Positions 41,150 through 50,743 of a stretch of 64,000 nucleotides of DNA are shown piece by piece. Position numbers and translations under genes: made by a program. Source of the stretch: Immersiella caudata (taxonomy: Eukaryota; Ascomycota; Sordariomycetes; Sordariales; Lasiosphaeriaceae); contig JAULSU010000003.1 of NCBI GenBank assembly GCA_030512335.1, positions 992,001-1,056,000 on the forward strand. The letters run 5' to 3'. The notes under the pieces are model-generated. The model saw only the letters and a program-made list of their open reading frames with translations, ran no database searches and was not told the origin of the DNA. How positions within the stretch are numbered: position 1 is the stretch's first letter; every line of letters begins with the position of its first letter.

Positions 41150-43129
41150 TCAGTCGGTCCCTGAGTCCCATGGACTGTCGTCAATGTCGTCCGGCCCTGG
41201 CGGTGGCGGGGGCTGGCCGTGCCACAGTGGTCTGTTGCTTTCGCCAGCGTATGGGCCCGTGTTTAAGAGAAAGTCTTGCCATTCTGCGTCGTATTCGTCC
41301 AAAAGTTCCGGGTCAAGGGCTTTGCCGACGCTGAGGAATATCCGATCGTGAAAGTCTTTGTCCTTCTCAGACGCCATCCCATCTGTCGGTTGTCCGTGAC
41401 TTATTCTGTGCTGCACCTGCGTGCGCAACTCGAAGAATCGGTGGTCGGGCGGGAGATGTTCCCAAAAGTCCTTCTCTGCGCTTGGAGGATCCAACAAGAA
41501 CAGCGCGGCTAGCGAAGGGGGCTCGCGATCCGTCAGTTCCTCTTGAATTACTGACCACCGACCGGACCGGACCCAGTTGATTCTTGCGGGCTGCACGTCC
41601 ACTGATACCACCACCAGGATGTCGGCGGTCTGATTCGGCAGCTCCCCATGCTTCCGAAACAGCAAGAAGATGGGGTTCCCGCTGGTGCGTTGAAATGCAC
41701 ATGAGCCGGTGAACCGGATCGTAAAGCCTGTCTCGGGAGTGCCTTGGAGGATGTTGGAGACCAAGGAAGAGGACCACGCTTCCATATAGCCCAGGTCATT
41801 GGGTATGGCCACATGGAAGAAAAACCGATGATCAAATTCGGGCCCGTCCACAAATATAGGCATATTCAGGGGCTTGGACAAGATCATGACATCTTTCACG
41901 TAGACGTTAGCCGGCCATCCCTCGTTCACAGCAGGCGGTGGACAAAGTGGAATGGCGTTATCCCACTGGTTCCGCACTAGCAGCGCTCGGCCTTCGATCA
42001 GCCTAGGACTCCGCCTTTGTGGCTCGTATAGCATGATGCCAACCAAAAATCTTTTGCTCAGCATGGGAAGTATCGCAAAGGTCCGGAACAGGCCGGCTGT
42101 ACCGAAAGGGACGTCAATCAAGAGCGAGGTCATCTCCATCCCAATGTTGGTGTGATTGTAGGGATGGTAATTGAGGCCACCCCAGAGCCGGCTCGAGTCC
42201 TCCCGGGCCAGCAGCTGAACATCGCCGCAACGTGAGAAGGCGTTGGGGTCTCTTCCGAGCATTGCGTTGCGTTCAGCCCTCCAGTCAGCGGTCAAAGAAT
42301 GATCCAATCCCCACAAAAAGATTGACTGGTCCTTGGTCGACTTGATGATCTCCTGCTGGAGCCTCTGAAAGGCATTCCCCCCCTCTCCGTAGAGCAGCGG
42401 CATGTTCACGTCAAAGAGACCCATCAGACAGTATGCCTGATCCTCGACTCGGGTCGTTTCCCTCTTCGCAGCCCAGGAGATGCGCTCGGCGATGGTGGTG
42501 TACTCTAGCAGCAAGTCCCCGGTGAATATGCCGATATTGATTCCAGTAATCTTACTGAGTTTCTTCGCAGCCTGGTACCGGTGTGTGATGAGGTCCCAGT
42601 TTCTATCGTGGAACTGAACATATCTGGGGGCAACGAGCTCTTGAAGGGTCCAGCCCCTGGTGAACCAGCGCGACTGTCCGATATCGGCCTTTGGTGACTC
42701 AACGTCGCTGAGGTAGGCAACGCACCTAAACGACTTCTTGTACCACGCGTACATGGAATTGATCGCTTCGGAAAGCTCAGCGCTGCTCTCCTTGTTGATG
42801 CAACATGTGTCGACCCAAATGTAGCTGGTATGCTGATGCTCCGGACCCGTGAGTCGCAAGTCTTGAGCGAAGGCGGCAAAGCGCTGCACCTTCTCATAAC
42901 CCTCCCTTGCTCGCATCGAATTGGCTTTTTGGATAACCCTCTGCCGTTGTCTTGGCATGAATTCGTCGATGATGCCCTCGGCAAGTTCTTGATCGTAATT
43001 GTCGAGCCACATGTAGTCCTGGTAGGAAATCTCTTGCCGTCCCCAAGTGTGCGAGAGGATGACGTATCTCGGAACTTGACTGCCGAAAAACTCCTCCATC
43101 TTCATCGTGTCGATATTGATGAGCCGCAT
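41150..43129 (-). CDS. HET-domain protein (HET-D/E-type N-terminus)
   Basis: This is a single exon with start at 43129 (M-R-L-I-N-I-D-T), giving 659 residues. The HET domain spans about 1-300: Y-V-I-L-S-H-T-W-G, then Y-I-W-V-D-T-C-C-I-N-K, then A-E-L-S-E-A-I-N-S-M-Y, then S-R-W-F-T-R-G-W-T-L-Q-E-L, and V-E-D-Q-A-Y-C-L-M-G-L-F. No NACHT or WD40 part follows. The remaining 350 residues are a globular domain without a recognised name, and the end is proline-rich (P-P-P-P-P-G-P-D-D). HET proteins can trigger cell death after fusion of unlike hyphae. Here the N-terminus matches HET-D/E1-like proteins. It shares this plan with the gene at 59893-61794. Confidence 0.88.
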   Translation of the reverse strand: MRLINIDTMKMEEFFGSQVPRYVILSHTWGRQEISYQDYMWLDNYDQELAEGIIDEFMPRQRQRVIQKANSMRAREGYEKVQRFAAFAQDLRLTGPEHQHTSYIWVDTCCINKESSAELSEAINSMYAWYKKSFRCVAYLSDVESPKADIGQSRWFTRGWTLQELVAPRYVQFHDRNWDLITHRYQAAKKLSKITGINIGIFTGDLLLEYTTIAERISWAAKRETTRVEDQAYCLMGLFDVNMPLLYGEGGNAFQRLQQEIIKSTKDQSIFLWGLDHSLTADWRAERNAMLGRDPNAFSRCGDVQLLAREDSSRLWGGLNYHPYNHTNIGMEMTSLLIDVPFGTAGLFRTFAILPMLSKRFLVGIMLYEPQRRSPRLIEGRALLVRNQWDNAIPLCPPPAVNEGWPANVYVKDVMILSKPLNMPIFVDGPEFDHRFFFHVAIPNDLGYMEAWSSSLVSNILQGTPETGFTIRFTGSCAFQRTSGNPIFLLFRKHGELPNQTADILVVVSVDVQPARINWVRSGRWSVIQEELTDREPPSLAALFLLDPPSAEKDFWEHLPPDHRFFELRTQVQHRISHGQPTDGMASEKDKDFHDRIFLSVGKALDPELLDEYDAEWQDFLLNTGPYAGESNRPLWHGQPPPPPGPDDIDDSPWDSGTD

Positions 43130-43713
43130 CGTGCATTTGTGTGAGAAAAAAAAAAGAGTGGCGTTGGTGGTGGGAGCCTGGTCAAACATTCACAAATTGA
43201 GGGGAAGTGCCTCAGCTGCAGAAAAGGCCGCCCTTTTGGACGGGAAGGAACATGCAACGTGACGGCTCCGCTTCACCAGCTCTTACTGGTCCTCTTCAAC
43301 ACCAAGCCGAAGAGGTTACTGTTTGCATTGTAGGGTTAGGGTTTACAGCTAAACCAGGGCGCCCAAGCTAGGACAGACGCACAAACACGAGTAGCTGAAA
43401 AGTGGATCGATCCAGGATAGAGCCTCATTCGCTTTCAACTTCTTTTTTCCCCCCCTGCCAAGCGACCCATCCCTCTCCATGATTAGCAGCTGTGCGGTGT
43501 GCCAAGAGAAGACGGCGCATCTCATTTCCACTACTGATTTCACCCCCCACCCTCCCCCCCCCCCCCCCCCCCGTCCGAAAGCCGCAAGGCTGTGTCATGG
43601 ATGTCTGCTTCGGCCAGTTGAAAAAGCCAGGCGTCCCCGGGAGGATGTAAATTCCTGTCAAGTGCGTTGAAATCCCTCACGCCACCACCACCACCACCGC
43701 CGCCGCCGCTAAA
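43130..43713. other. Divergent intergenic region with homopolymer and triplet tracts
   Basis: It contains about 19 consecutive cytosines (43554-43572). A (CCA)n/(CCG)n triplet tract at 43682-43708 lies directly before the ATG at 43714. These may affect the leader of that gene. No gene is seen. Confidence 0.5.
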
Positions 43714-45212
43714 ATGTCTGTCGCCTTGAACCTGGCACCTCTGCTCAAAAACCTGACATGGCTCGATTTTGACCCAAGACGCAACTGCACCTGGGCAGGA
43801 AGACTCCTCGGCCAAGTGTACCGGCAAGAGGGTGACGAAATATTTGAAGGACCTTCATTCCTTTCGGTGGTGATGTTTGCTAGAAGTTGCGCCCCCATAT
43901 CTTTGGCAACTGTCACACCAGGCGAAATATACGATTGGGTCGTCAACATGTCCTCGGAAAACGGCATGACCTATCTCGAGCTCACCAACGCGACCCGCAA
44001 ATACTGCTTGAAAGAGTACTGTCAGAGTCTGAAGTGGGAAGGGAACCCGGACTTGTCCGGGATTGGTGTATGTACGGCTCGATTCGTCTGGCCGGGCTCA
44101 CAGGACCGAGAGCTGATGCTCTTTGCTTTCCCAGGTATTCACTGCATACTTTTTCCAAGCAGCCCTCACGGCCCTCTTCCTGCTTGCCTATCTCTACCGC
44201 GACCTGCGGCATAGGATGACGAAAGAACGGGCAAGAGAGGGCACAACCCTGCCTTTGAGGTCACCACACGCCCAAGCGCCGTTGGATCGTTGTCTCGAGA
44301 TATTTTGGGTTTCCTCCTTTTACTTTGGACTCGGCATGACCATCGCCGCCGTCAGCATCACCTTTATCGAAGAGGCTTCAGAGCACACGGTATTCTTCTC
44401 GCTCCTCGGCACCCTGGCTTCCACTTCCGTCCTCGCTAACCTGTGGCCGTGGTACTACCGCAATTGCGCCCATCCGCACCTGGCCATGATAGGCCTCTGC
44501 CTTCTCTGCGCCCTCCTCACGGTGGTCGGTGAGGCGTACGTCTACATGAGCAGCCACTGGGGAAATTCTTTCGAGCGAAACTGCTTTTACCGGCTCCCAG
44601 CCCGTGGCAAAGTTATGGGGCTCCTCTTCTTCTCGCGGTCGGTCGGGTGGCTAGTTTTGGTCTACACTGTTTTGCTCTGGTGCGCAAAGCGTTTTCTCGG
44701 CTGGCAACTCGCCACGCTCAAATCATGGCTGAGGTATATCGTGAGCCTTGCCGCCTTTTTGCTGTTGTGGATCTCTCTGGGACTTTTTGTCCAACTACGT
44801 TCCGAAATGACCGACTACGTCGAAGACAGCTACGCCGAGAACGACTGGGGATTCGGTCAAATCCTCGCCGTGGTTGCTTGGCTGCCGACGGCAGTGGAAT
44901 TCTTCCGCGTATGGGCTTGTGAGTGAACCCTTCCCCTAGCCAGAAAAAAGGTTCTAATGCAAGTATTTTGATCGCATAATAGGGGAGGCGTTAAAGGTGC
45001 ACACCGTCGTCAGGCTCCGGAAAGCCCTGCGTCTGACAACACCTTGCACAGAGAAGGTGGACCTCGTTGGCGAGCCGGACGTGGAGCTCCAGGACCCAGG
45101 GGCGACAGCAGCTGCTGCAGATGGGGGAGTGGAGGATGGAGAGATCCAACTGTTGATCCCACGTCAAAACGCGCCTCCCACATCAAAATCCGTGTCCACG
45201 AACAGTCGTTAG
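43714..45212 (+). CDS. Seven-helix membrane protein with N-terminal domain, unknown function
   Basis: Exons 43714-44067, 44135-44918 and 44983-45212 join in phase (donors GTATGT and GTGAGT) to 455 residues. The first 118 residues are soluble with N-x-T/S sites (N-L-T, N-C-T, N-M-S, N-A-T) and six cysteines. This suggests a glycosylated outer domain, although no cleavable signal peptide is obvious. Seven hydrophobic helices follow (for example F-T-A-Y-F-F-Q-A-A-L-T-A-L-F-L, H-T-V-F-F-S-L-L-G-T-L-A-S, and L-A-V-V-A-W-L-P-T-A-V-E-F-F). The tail is acidic and ends near K-S-V-S-T-N-S-R. The topology resembles a receptor, but no G-protein-receptor motif is recognised. Confidence 0.72.
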
Positions 45213-45376
45213 AGGCGCCTGAACGTCCTTCTCCAGGGGCCTTAGCCTGTAATTCGAGGCCTGTTGTATACCTACCTAGGCTTTCAGTTTATAATCATAA
45301 TTGGCATTACTCGACTGGAATATTCGCAATCCTCGGTGCAGAGGGCTACAACACCAATAAAAAAAAAACTTCCGAC

Positions 45377-47233
45377 TCAAAGCAAAACAACAGTCTTCAC
45401 CTCAAAAGTAGCATCAAACAAAACCTCGCAAGCGCACTCCCCCGTCTCCGTCACATTCGCGGAATCCACAATCCCGCCCAACTTCCTCGCCGCAGCAATC
45501 GGATCCCCTCCTGTCGGCGAATTGTCCACTGACTGACTAACCACCACCACCGCCCACTTCCCATCCGGCTCCTTGATCGGGAGCTTGAAGGCCCCGCCGT
45601 AATACGTCCCGACGCCCTTCCACTTTTCGATGTTTTCTAACATGCGTTTGTCGGCGCAGATGGTTGCGAGGTAGCTTTCGCCGCCGTGAGTGTCGAGTTC
45701 GATGCGGATGATTTCTGGGCCGGTGAGGGTGAGTTTGTGGAGGGTGGAGGGGGTGGAGGGGGTGGAGGGGGTTATAGCGGTGTCGACGGGGTTGCCGTTG
45801 GCGCTGACGGCGGTGGCACGGACGGGTTTGCCGCGGTGGAAGAGGGTGAGGTCGATGTGGGTTGAGGGGGGACAGGCCAAGGGGAGGATGCGCTTGGAAG
45901 GGAGACGCACGGCGGTGACGCCGGAGGGGTTGGTTGGGCCGGGGTCGAGGAGGACGGAGGAGTCTTCTCCGATGAGCACGAAGGGGGCGGCGACGAGGGG
46001 AAAGTTGATGTTTGGGAGGCTGGGGACCTGGTGAGGAAAGCCGCGGATACAGATGGGGCGGCGGGAGCGGTCGAGGGCGATGTCGGTGCGCGCGCAGCCG
46101 GAAGAGGGAGAGAGGATGCGTTGGGTGGTGCGGGAGGGGTCGGCGATGGGGAAGATGTGGGCGACGACAAAGCGCTCGTGGTCAGCGCCGCGGGTGGTGA
46201 GGGGAGTCCAGATTTGGGCGCAGATGACGACGGGGTCTCCGGCGTTGTAGACCTCTCGGTGGGTGAAGACGCGCTTCCCGACGAGGACGTGCTCGTTGGG
46301 ACGCTGGGCTGTGGTCTCGGCGTGGCTGGAACCTGACGATGTTTTGCGTGTGTAGGACCACTTGGCGGTGCTCGACCAGTTGCGGCCAGGGAACGGCAGA
46401 CGGGGTAGCGGAGCGGAGATGTGTACGCGCTCACGGATGGTGGTCACCCCCGGGGCGGGCACGGGGCCGGTGCGTTGGCCCCAGCGGGTGGGGTCCTCGG
46501 CGTCCGAGGCGGCGGCAGCAGCCCAGGCGCCCGCTGCAGCCGTGGTGAGGATGGCGGTCAGGGGGCTGGGGGCAGTCCACGTCAGGAGGTGCGAGAGCGG
46601 GCCGCCGCATGCGAGCCACTCAACAGTGCCGCCGACATAGTCCATGACGGACGGGAAGGGCTGGATGACTTCGGCGCCAGCGTCGGTGCCCCAGACATGG
46701 GCGTTGGACATTGCCATGGCGGCGTCGTTCCCTCGATCAAAGCAGATGCCACCCAGCGTGCCGTACGAGGTCACAATGTTGTGGAAGCTTCCCAGCACCG
46801 AGGTCGATGTGCCGCCGACCAGGGGGTCCTCGCGCCGGCTTCCGCGCTGGCCCGTCGGAGTCCGCTGGCTAGGGCAGTCGGTTGCGCGTGCCAGGGTCAG
46901 GGGCAGAACGTCTGTCTTGTAGCCTCCAGCCTCGAGCGGCACAGGGTTGCTGCCGTGCTGCCTGATGGCGTCGAGCTCGGGGAGCTTCTGGCGGACGTAG
47001 TAGTGTAGTGCTGTCTCCATGGTTGCCTTCCCCGCAACGATCTTCAAGCCTATTCCGACTGACACCACGTTGGGATCCGACGCAAGCCGCTCGCCCTCGG
47101 CTGCAGCCACCTCGTCAATTGGCCTGCGTGTCTGGCTGGCCATGTTTCTGAGCGGTGATCGTCGAAGCGAAGGCAGGGATGTAAAGAGCCCGAAGTCTTT
47201 GCACTGCTTTATGTCCAGGGAGCTGTCAAACAC
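45377..47233 (-). CDS. Trypsin-like-fold protein with His but no catalytic Ser (protease pair, member 1)
   Basis: The open frame has 618 codons. A start at Met31 (47143) is as likely, because family-like sequence begins there. Residues after V-V-S-V-G-I-G-L-K-I-V, then Y-V-R-Q-K-L-P-E-L and K-T-D-V-L-P-L form the N-terminal module seen in some bacterial trypsin-like proteins. The protease-like domain has G-T-L-G-G-I-C-F-D-R-G and S-N-A-H-V-W-G (His149 from Met31). An alanine-rich helical insert and R-T-D-I-A-L-D follow. Where G-D-S-G should follow, the chain instead runs into a beta-rich C-terminal region with no such motif. There is no signal peptide. It lies 414 bases downstream of the gene at 47648-49687, on the same strand, which carries the Ser. 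Confidence 0.7.
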   Translation of the reverse strand: MFDSSLDIKQCKDFGLFTSLPSLRRSPLRNMASQTRRPIDEVAAAEGERLASDPNVVSVGIGLKIVAGKATMETALHYYVRQKLPELDAIRQHGSNPVPLEAGGYKTDVLPLTLARATDCPSQRTPTGQRGSRREDPLVGGTSTSVLGSFHNIVTSYGTLGGICFDRGNDAAMAMSNAHVWGTDAGAEVIQPFPSVMDYVGGTVEWLACGGPLSHLLTWTAPSPLTAILTTAAAGAWAAAAASDAEDPTRWGQRTGPVPAPGVTTIRERVHISAPLPRLPFPGRNWSSTAKWSYTRKTSSGSSHAETTAQRPNEHVLVGKRVFTHREVYNAGDPVVICAQIWTPLTTRGADHERFVVAHIFPIADPSRTTQRILSPSSGCARTDIALDRSRRPICIRGFPHQVPSLPNINFPLVAAPFVLIGEDSSVLLDPGPTNPSGVTAVRLPSKRILPLACPPSTHIDLTLFHRGKPVRATAVSANGNPVDTAITPSTPSTPSTLHKLTLTGPEIIRIELDTHGGESYLATICADKRMLENIEKWKGVGTYYGGAFKLPIKEPDGKWAVVVVSQSVDNSPTGGDPIAAARKLGGIVDSANVTETGECACEVLFDATFEVKTVVLL

Positions 47234-47647
47234 GGAAAGTGTAGCGGCCCAGCTTCAGGAGGGGACTGGGGTGTCAATGATGAGTGACGGGCACTGGCGA
47301 GGTGTGGTAGGTAAAGGGGGGGGGGGGGGGGGGGGAGGGTCACAGCTGGCTAATATACATGCAAGCAGAATGCAACAGGTCGGACATGGCACCCAACCAA
47401 ACGCCACCAGCTACCCCGCCCACCTTTCTTCGCCTTCTTGACCGGTGGGCACCTTGGCGAGGTGCCCAGCCTTCAAAGGCTCTCGTGACTTAAACTCCGT
47501 CCCAACTGGAGCTCGCACGGAGGGATGTCGGCTTTCTGTTTCTGGATGACCTCGAACTCCTGCTAAAATTCTGCAGATTAGGGGCACATTTAGGAAGCCA
47601 GGAAACTCTGAAAATCACAAATTCAACGATACCAGTGCTAGAATGGA
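47234..47647. other. Gap between the two protease-like genes, with a G tract
   Basis: A run of about 20 guanines (47316-47335) lies here. No gene is seen. It probably holds the terminator of one gene and the promoter of the other. Confidence 0.5.
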
Positions 47648-49687
47648 TCAAGCAAAACGAACTCCTACAGCCTCAAGCACATCCTCGATCCGGCTGGCAG
47701 TCGCAAAGTCGCCACTGTCCGGTCCAGCGTGGTTCAGACCCAGAACAGCGAGACTCGACGTCTGGAACCACAGCGAGCCCGAATCTCCCCCACACGAGAT
47801 TGCGTTGTTGGTCTCGTCTTGTTGAAAGCGAAGCTGGTTGATGAAGAACACAGTGCTGCCGTCATCTTCTGGGCCGCGAGGCTGAATTGGTGCCACTGCT
47901 GAGACCAGAAGACCCGAAGACGTCCCTGACCGCGCACCAGACTTGAAGGCGCGCACCGCATTCTGGGCCGCTGGATCGGTAGGGTTGTTCGCCAGGGTTT
48001 GGAAGATGGCTATGATCTGCGCGTTGGTGAGGAATGTGCCGGGCGTGTCGAGCTGGCCGCCGAGTGTTGCGATGGGGGCTGTTGATGCCTCGTCGTCAGC
48101 AGCGTCCAAGACGGTGAAAATGGCTGGTGTGAGCCCGCGATTGCCGTTGAGCTTGACCACGGCGACGTCGACGGAGCCAGTTGCGGTGGCGGCTGGTGCC
48201 GTGGTGGGCTCTGTCTTCAGCGGATTCAGCACGGCGCGGGCGACCTCGCCAATGACGTCGTCGCTGCCGGCGTTGGCGAGGTCGGCGCCGCCGGAGACCG
48301 CGGCTGCAATAGTGAGAATGATGGCGACGATGACGAGCAGGACCTTCCACCACGGGTCGTCGAACGGGATCGGACCGTATTGGCCTTGGAAAGGGTTTTT
48401 GTACTCGACAGAGTAGTCAACTTCGGTGGGGAAAATGAAGACGGTCAGACCGGGGTCAGGCGTGCCTGTCCAGTCTCCACCTCCGTCGTCTCCCCCACCT
48501 GCCCCACCTCCCCCATTTCCTCCACCACTGCCGCCTCCAGCACCACCACCTGCACAACAGCACGCAAGCCTGCGCCAAAGTGCGCAAAGGTCCACTTCCT
48601 TTCCGTCCAGAAAGGCTTGAAGATCAGCCCTGACCGAGTCGAGCGTTCTTCGATAGCAGTCTTGGCCACCGTGTCCGAACCCGCCTCCGGAGCCGCCACC
48701 AGGGAATTGTCCCCCACCGCTACCGCTGCCACTACCGCTTCCGCTACCGCCTGGGCCCGAACCGCTGCTCAATCCACGCAACACCGAAACGGCGCGACGA
48801 AAGGTGTTCAAATCCAGCTTCATGGCCTTGATCGAGGCCGTCATGACCCCGACGTCGCACTGCGAGATAAACGCCTTGCGCGCCTGGTTGAACGTGGTAC
48901 GCGAAACCATCATGGGTGCGCGCGCGGCTTTGCTAATCAAGGCCACCGTCTCGTTGCCAAAGTCCGTCAAGACCTGCAGCTCAACATTGTGCTTGCGGGC
49001 CGAAGCGCGGGACACATCGACCTTGAAAAAGATGCGCCTCGTCTCCCATGGCTGCAGAGACCCGACGACCACGCCGCCTGCCGCGACCCGCTGGCCAACG
49101 GCTTCTTCGTCCTTTTGAGACCACACATCCACGACGCTGACGCCTCCGGCCGCGAGCCACCCCCGGCACCGGTCACTCAGTCCCACGCGCGCTGTCGCCG
49201 GCCAGGGTACCGTCCAGATGTTCTGCACCCGCACTGCCATGAGATAGCGCCCCAGCGTCGCCTCAAAGACACCCTCCGGCATCGCCTGCAAGGAGCCCGG
49301 CAGCAACGCAAACGGCGGCACTGGCTGCGCAGCCATGCCGAGCTTGTCGAGCTTGATCACCAGATCGTTGAAGTCCCGGTCACTGTCGGGAGTTGTCTTG
49401 TCCTCAGACTGAACGCTCCACGATAGATAGGGCCCGCCGCCCACTGCCGTGATGCCCCGTACCCAGCTCGACTTCCAGCCATTTTCGCCGTCGTTATGGT
49501 CGATTGAAAGCGTCCAGGCCGTCTGGCCATTGCCGTAAACGTCCATGGTCGTGCCCACGTAGCCCGCCAGCGTCTGCGTTCCCGCCGCGGTCCCGCGCGC
49601 CACCACGCGCTGTCCCCAGGAGGCATCGCGACTCGTGACCGTGATGCGCCAGTCCCCCGTGAATCTGAGTTCTGTCTGCTCGGACAT
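47648..49687 (-). CDS. Multidomain protein with trypsin-like C-terminus, G-D-S-G present (protease pair, member 2)
   Basis: This is a single exon with start at 49687 (M-S-E-Q-T-E-L-R), giving 679 residues. The N-terminal beta domain includes G-N-G-Q-T-A-W-T and T-P-D-S-D-R-D-F-N-D-L-V, an Asp/Asn pattern like DUF4114-type calcium-binding modules. A helical region and two glycine-rich linkers flank a short C-rich helix (L-A-C-C-C-A). One membrane helix follows (W-W-K-V-L-L-V-I-V-A-I-I-L-T-I). The C-terminus has V-D-V-A-V-V-K-L (Asp-strand), I-S-C-G-G-D-S-G-S-L-W (Ser about 636) and G-L-N-H-A-G with A-S-R-I-E-D-V-L, as in trypsin-like proteases. No His motif is found before the Asp strand. The domain mix is more usual in bacteria than in fungi. 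Confidence 0.75.
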   Translation of the reverse strand: MSEQTELRFTGDWRITVTSRDASWGQRVVARGTAAGTQTLAGYVGTTMDVYGNGQTAWTLSIDHNDGENGWKSSWVRGITAVGGGPYLSWSVQSEDKTTPDSDRDFNDLVIKLDKLGMAAQPVPPFALLPGSLQAMPEGVFEATLGRYLMAVRVQNIWTVPWPATARVGLSDRCRGWLAAGGVSVVDVWSQKDEEAVGQRVAAGGVVVGSLQPWETRRIFFKVDVSRASARKHNVELQVLTDFGNETVALISKAARAPMMVSRTTFNQARKAFISQCDVGVMTASIKAMKLDLNTFRRAVSVLRGLSSGSGPGGSGSGSGSGSGGGQFPGGGSGGGFGHGGQDCYRRTLDSVRADLQAFLDGKEVDLCALWRRLACCCAGGGAGGGSGGGNGGGGAGGGDDGGGDWTGTPDPGLTVFIFPTEVDYSVEYKNPFQGQYGPIPFDDPWWKVLLVIVAIILTIAAAVSGGADLANAGSDDVIGEVARAVLNPLKTEPTTAPAATATGSVDVAVVKLNGNRGLTPAIFTVLDAADDEASTAPIATLGGQLDTPGTFLTNAQIIAIFQTLANNPTDPAAQNAVRAFKSGARSGTSSGLLVSAVAPIQPRGPEDDGSTVFFINQLRFQQDETNNAISCGGDSGSLWFQTSSLAVLGLNHAGPDSGDFATASRIEDVLEAVGVRFA

Positions 49688-50664
49688 TTGGATCAGTGTC
49701 TTTTCCAGAAATGATGGACTGCGTTTACAATGAGAAGGATGAACGAAAAGACGAGGTACCTTCACGGATTTCCTCCAGAGTTTCGAGCAAACACACTATC
49801 TCAGTTCCGATGAACTGGATGACCTCGACCCCGCTTTCCCTTCACCTACTCGAGGCAAGTGGGTGTTGCCGGACCACCGGTGAAGTTGACGATGTGGTTG
49901 CCGGTGTGGCATCCTTTCCCACCCAGCCCCTTACGTTCACTGATCAGGTGTCGTGGAAATGGAATCAGGAGGTGCGCGAAGCACGCTGGTTGGTTGGCGT
50001 CTTGCCCTTCCAATGACATCTGATCAATATGCGGGTAATTCCGTGCAACTGCCCGGACACCGCCATGGGAGGGGGGAGGCTTCTTCACGCTTCATTCTAT
50101 TGAGGTATCATGATATGGAGACTGCTTTCGGATTTGCATGTTTCTTGGTCTTCCATGACCTGTACAAGCCGAAGAAGGCAGCACCATGAGAGAAGACTAA
50201 ACGACACGTAAGGTACAGGCGATTAGCAACTGGTCATAGACGAAACGGCCATCATTGCATGGTAGTTTGCATGCTTCTCTTAATGATCACATAATCCATC
50301 GCTCCATCTTCATATCATTGCGGCTCGCAGAAGCTAAACACCAGGCTTACGACCCCGTCTTTGTACGCAAAAGGATTCTGCAAGATCAGTTGTTGTCATA
50401 TCATTGTGGATGTCTCAGCACAGTTCTCCAGAAACGATGCGAATGACCGTCTCCACCACAGCGGGTTGTTCAGGATACGTGCAACTCCTGCGGACGCTAC
50501 TAAAAACACTGATTCAGTGATCTAGGTAGACAACACTTTGGTTATAAAATACATTCAGAAACGCTGGAAGATTTAGGACCGTCAGGCCGAAGAAGCGAAG
50601 AAGTTCACCAGCTTCGAACAGTCAAGCGCCATCCACTTCCCACCTACGGTCCTCAGCCACACAA
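49688..50664. other. Intergenic; no gene seen
   Basis: About 1 kb between divergent genes. It serves as the promoter side of the protease-like gene and of the QueC-like gene. No motif is supported. Confidence 0.4.
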
Positions 50665-50743
50665 CGACAATAGCGACAATAGCGACAATAGCGACAATAG
50701 CGACAATAGCGACAATAGCGACAATAGCGACAATAGCGACAAT
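50665..50743. repeat. 9-bp minisatellite (CGACAATAG, 8 full copies)
   Basis: Eight exact tandem copies of CGACAATAG run from 50665 to 50736, followed by CGACAAT that runs into the ATG at 50742. Because 9 is divisible by three it could encode S-D-N repeats, but that frame is not the frame of the ATG. It lies in the leader of the QueC-like gene. Perfect copies suggest recent expansion. Confidence 0.9.

Noticed and set aside
45772..46434. Long antisense and shifted frames rich in Pro/Ser or Gly/Arg within the trypsin-like gene
   Set aside because: GC-rich shadows of the real minus-strand gene.
48380..49426. 348-codon + frame opposite the second trypsin-like gene
   Set aside because: Shadow of the glycine-rich and GC-rich minus-strand coding sequence. 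The minus strand carries the clear domains.
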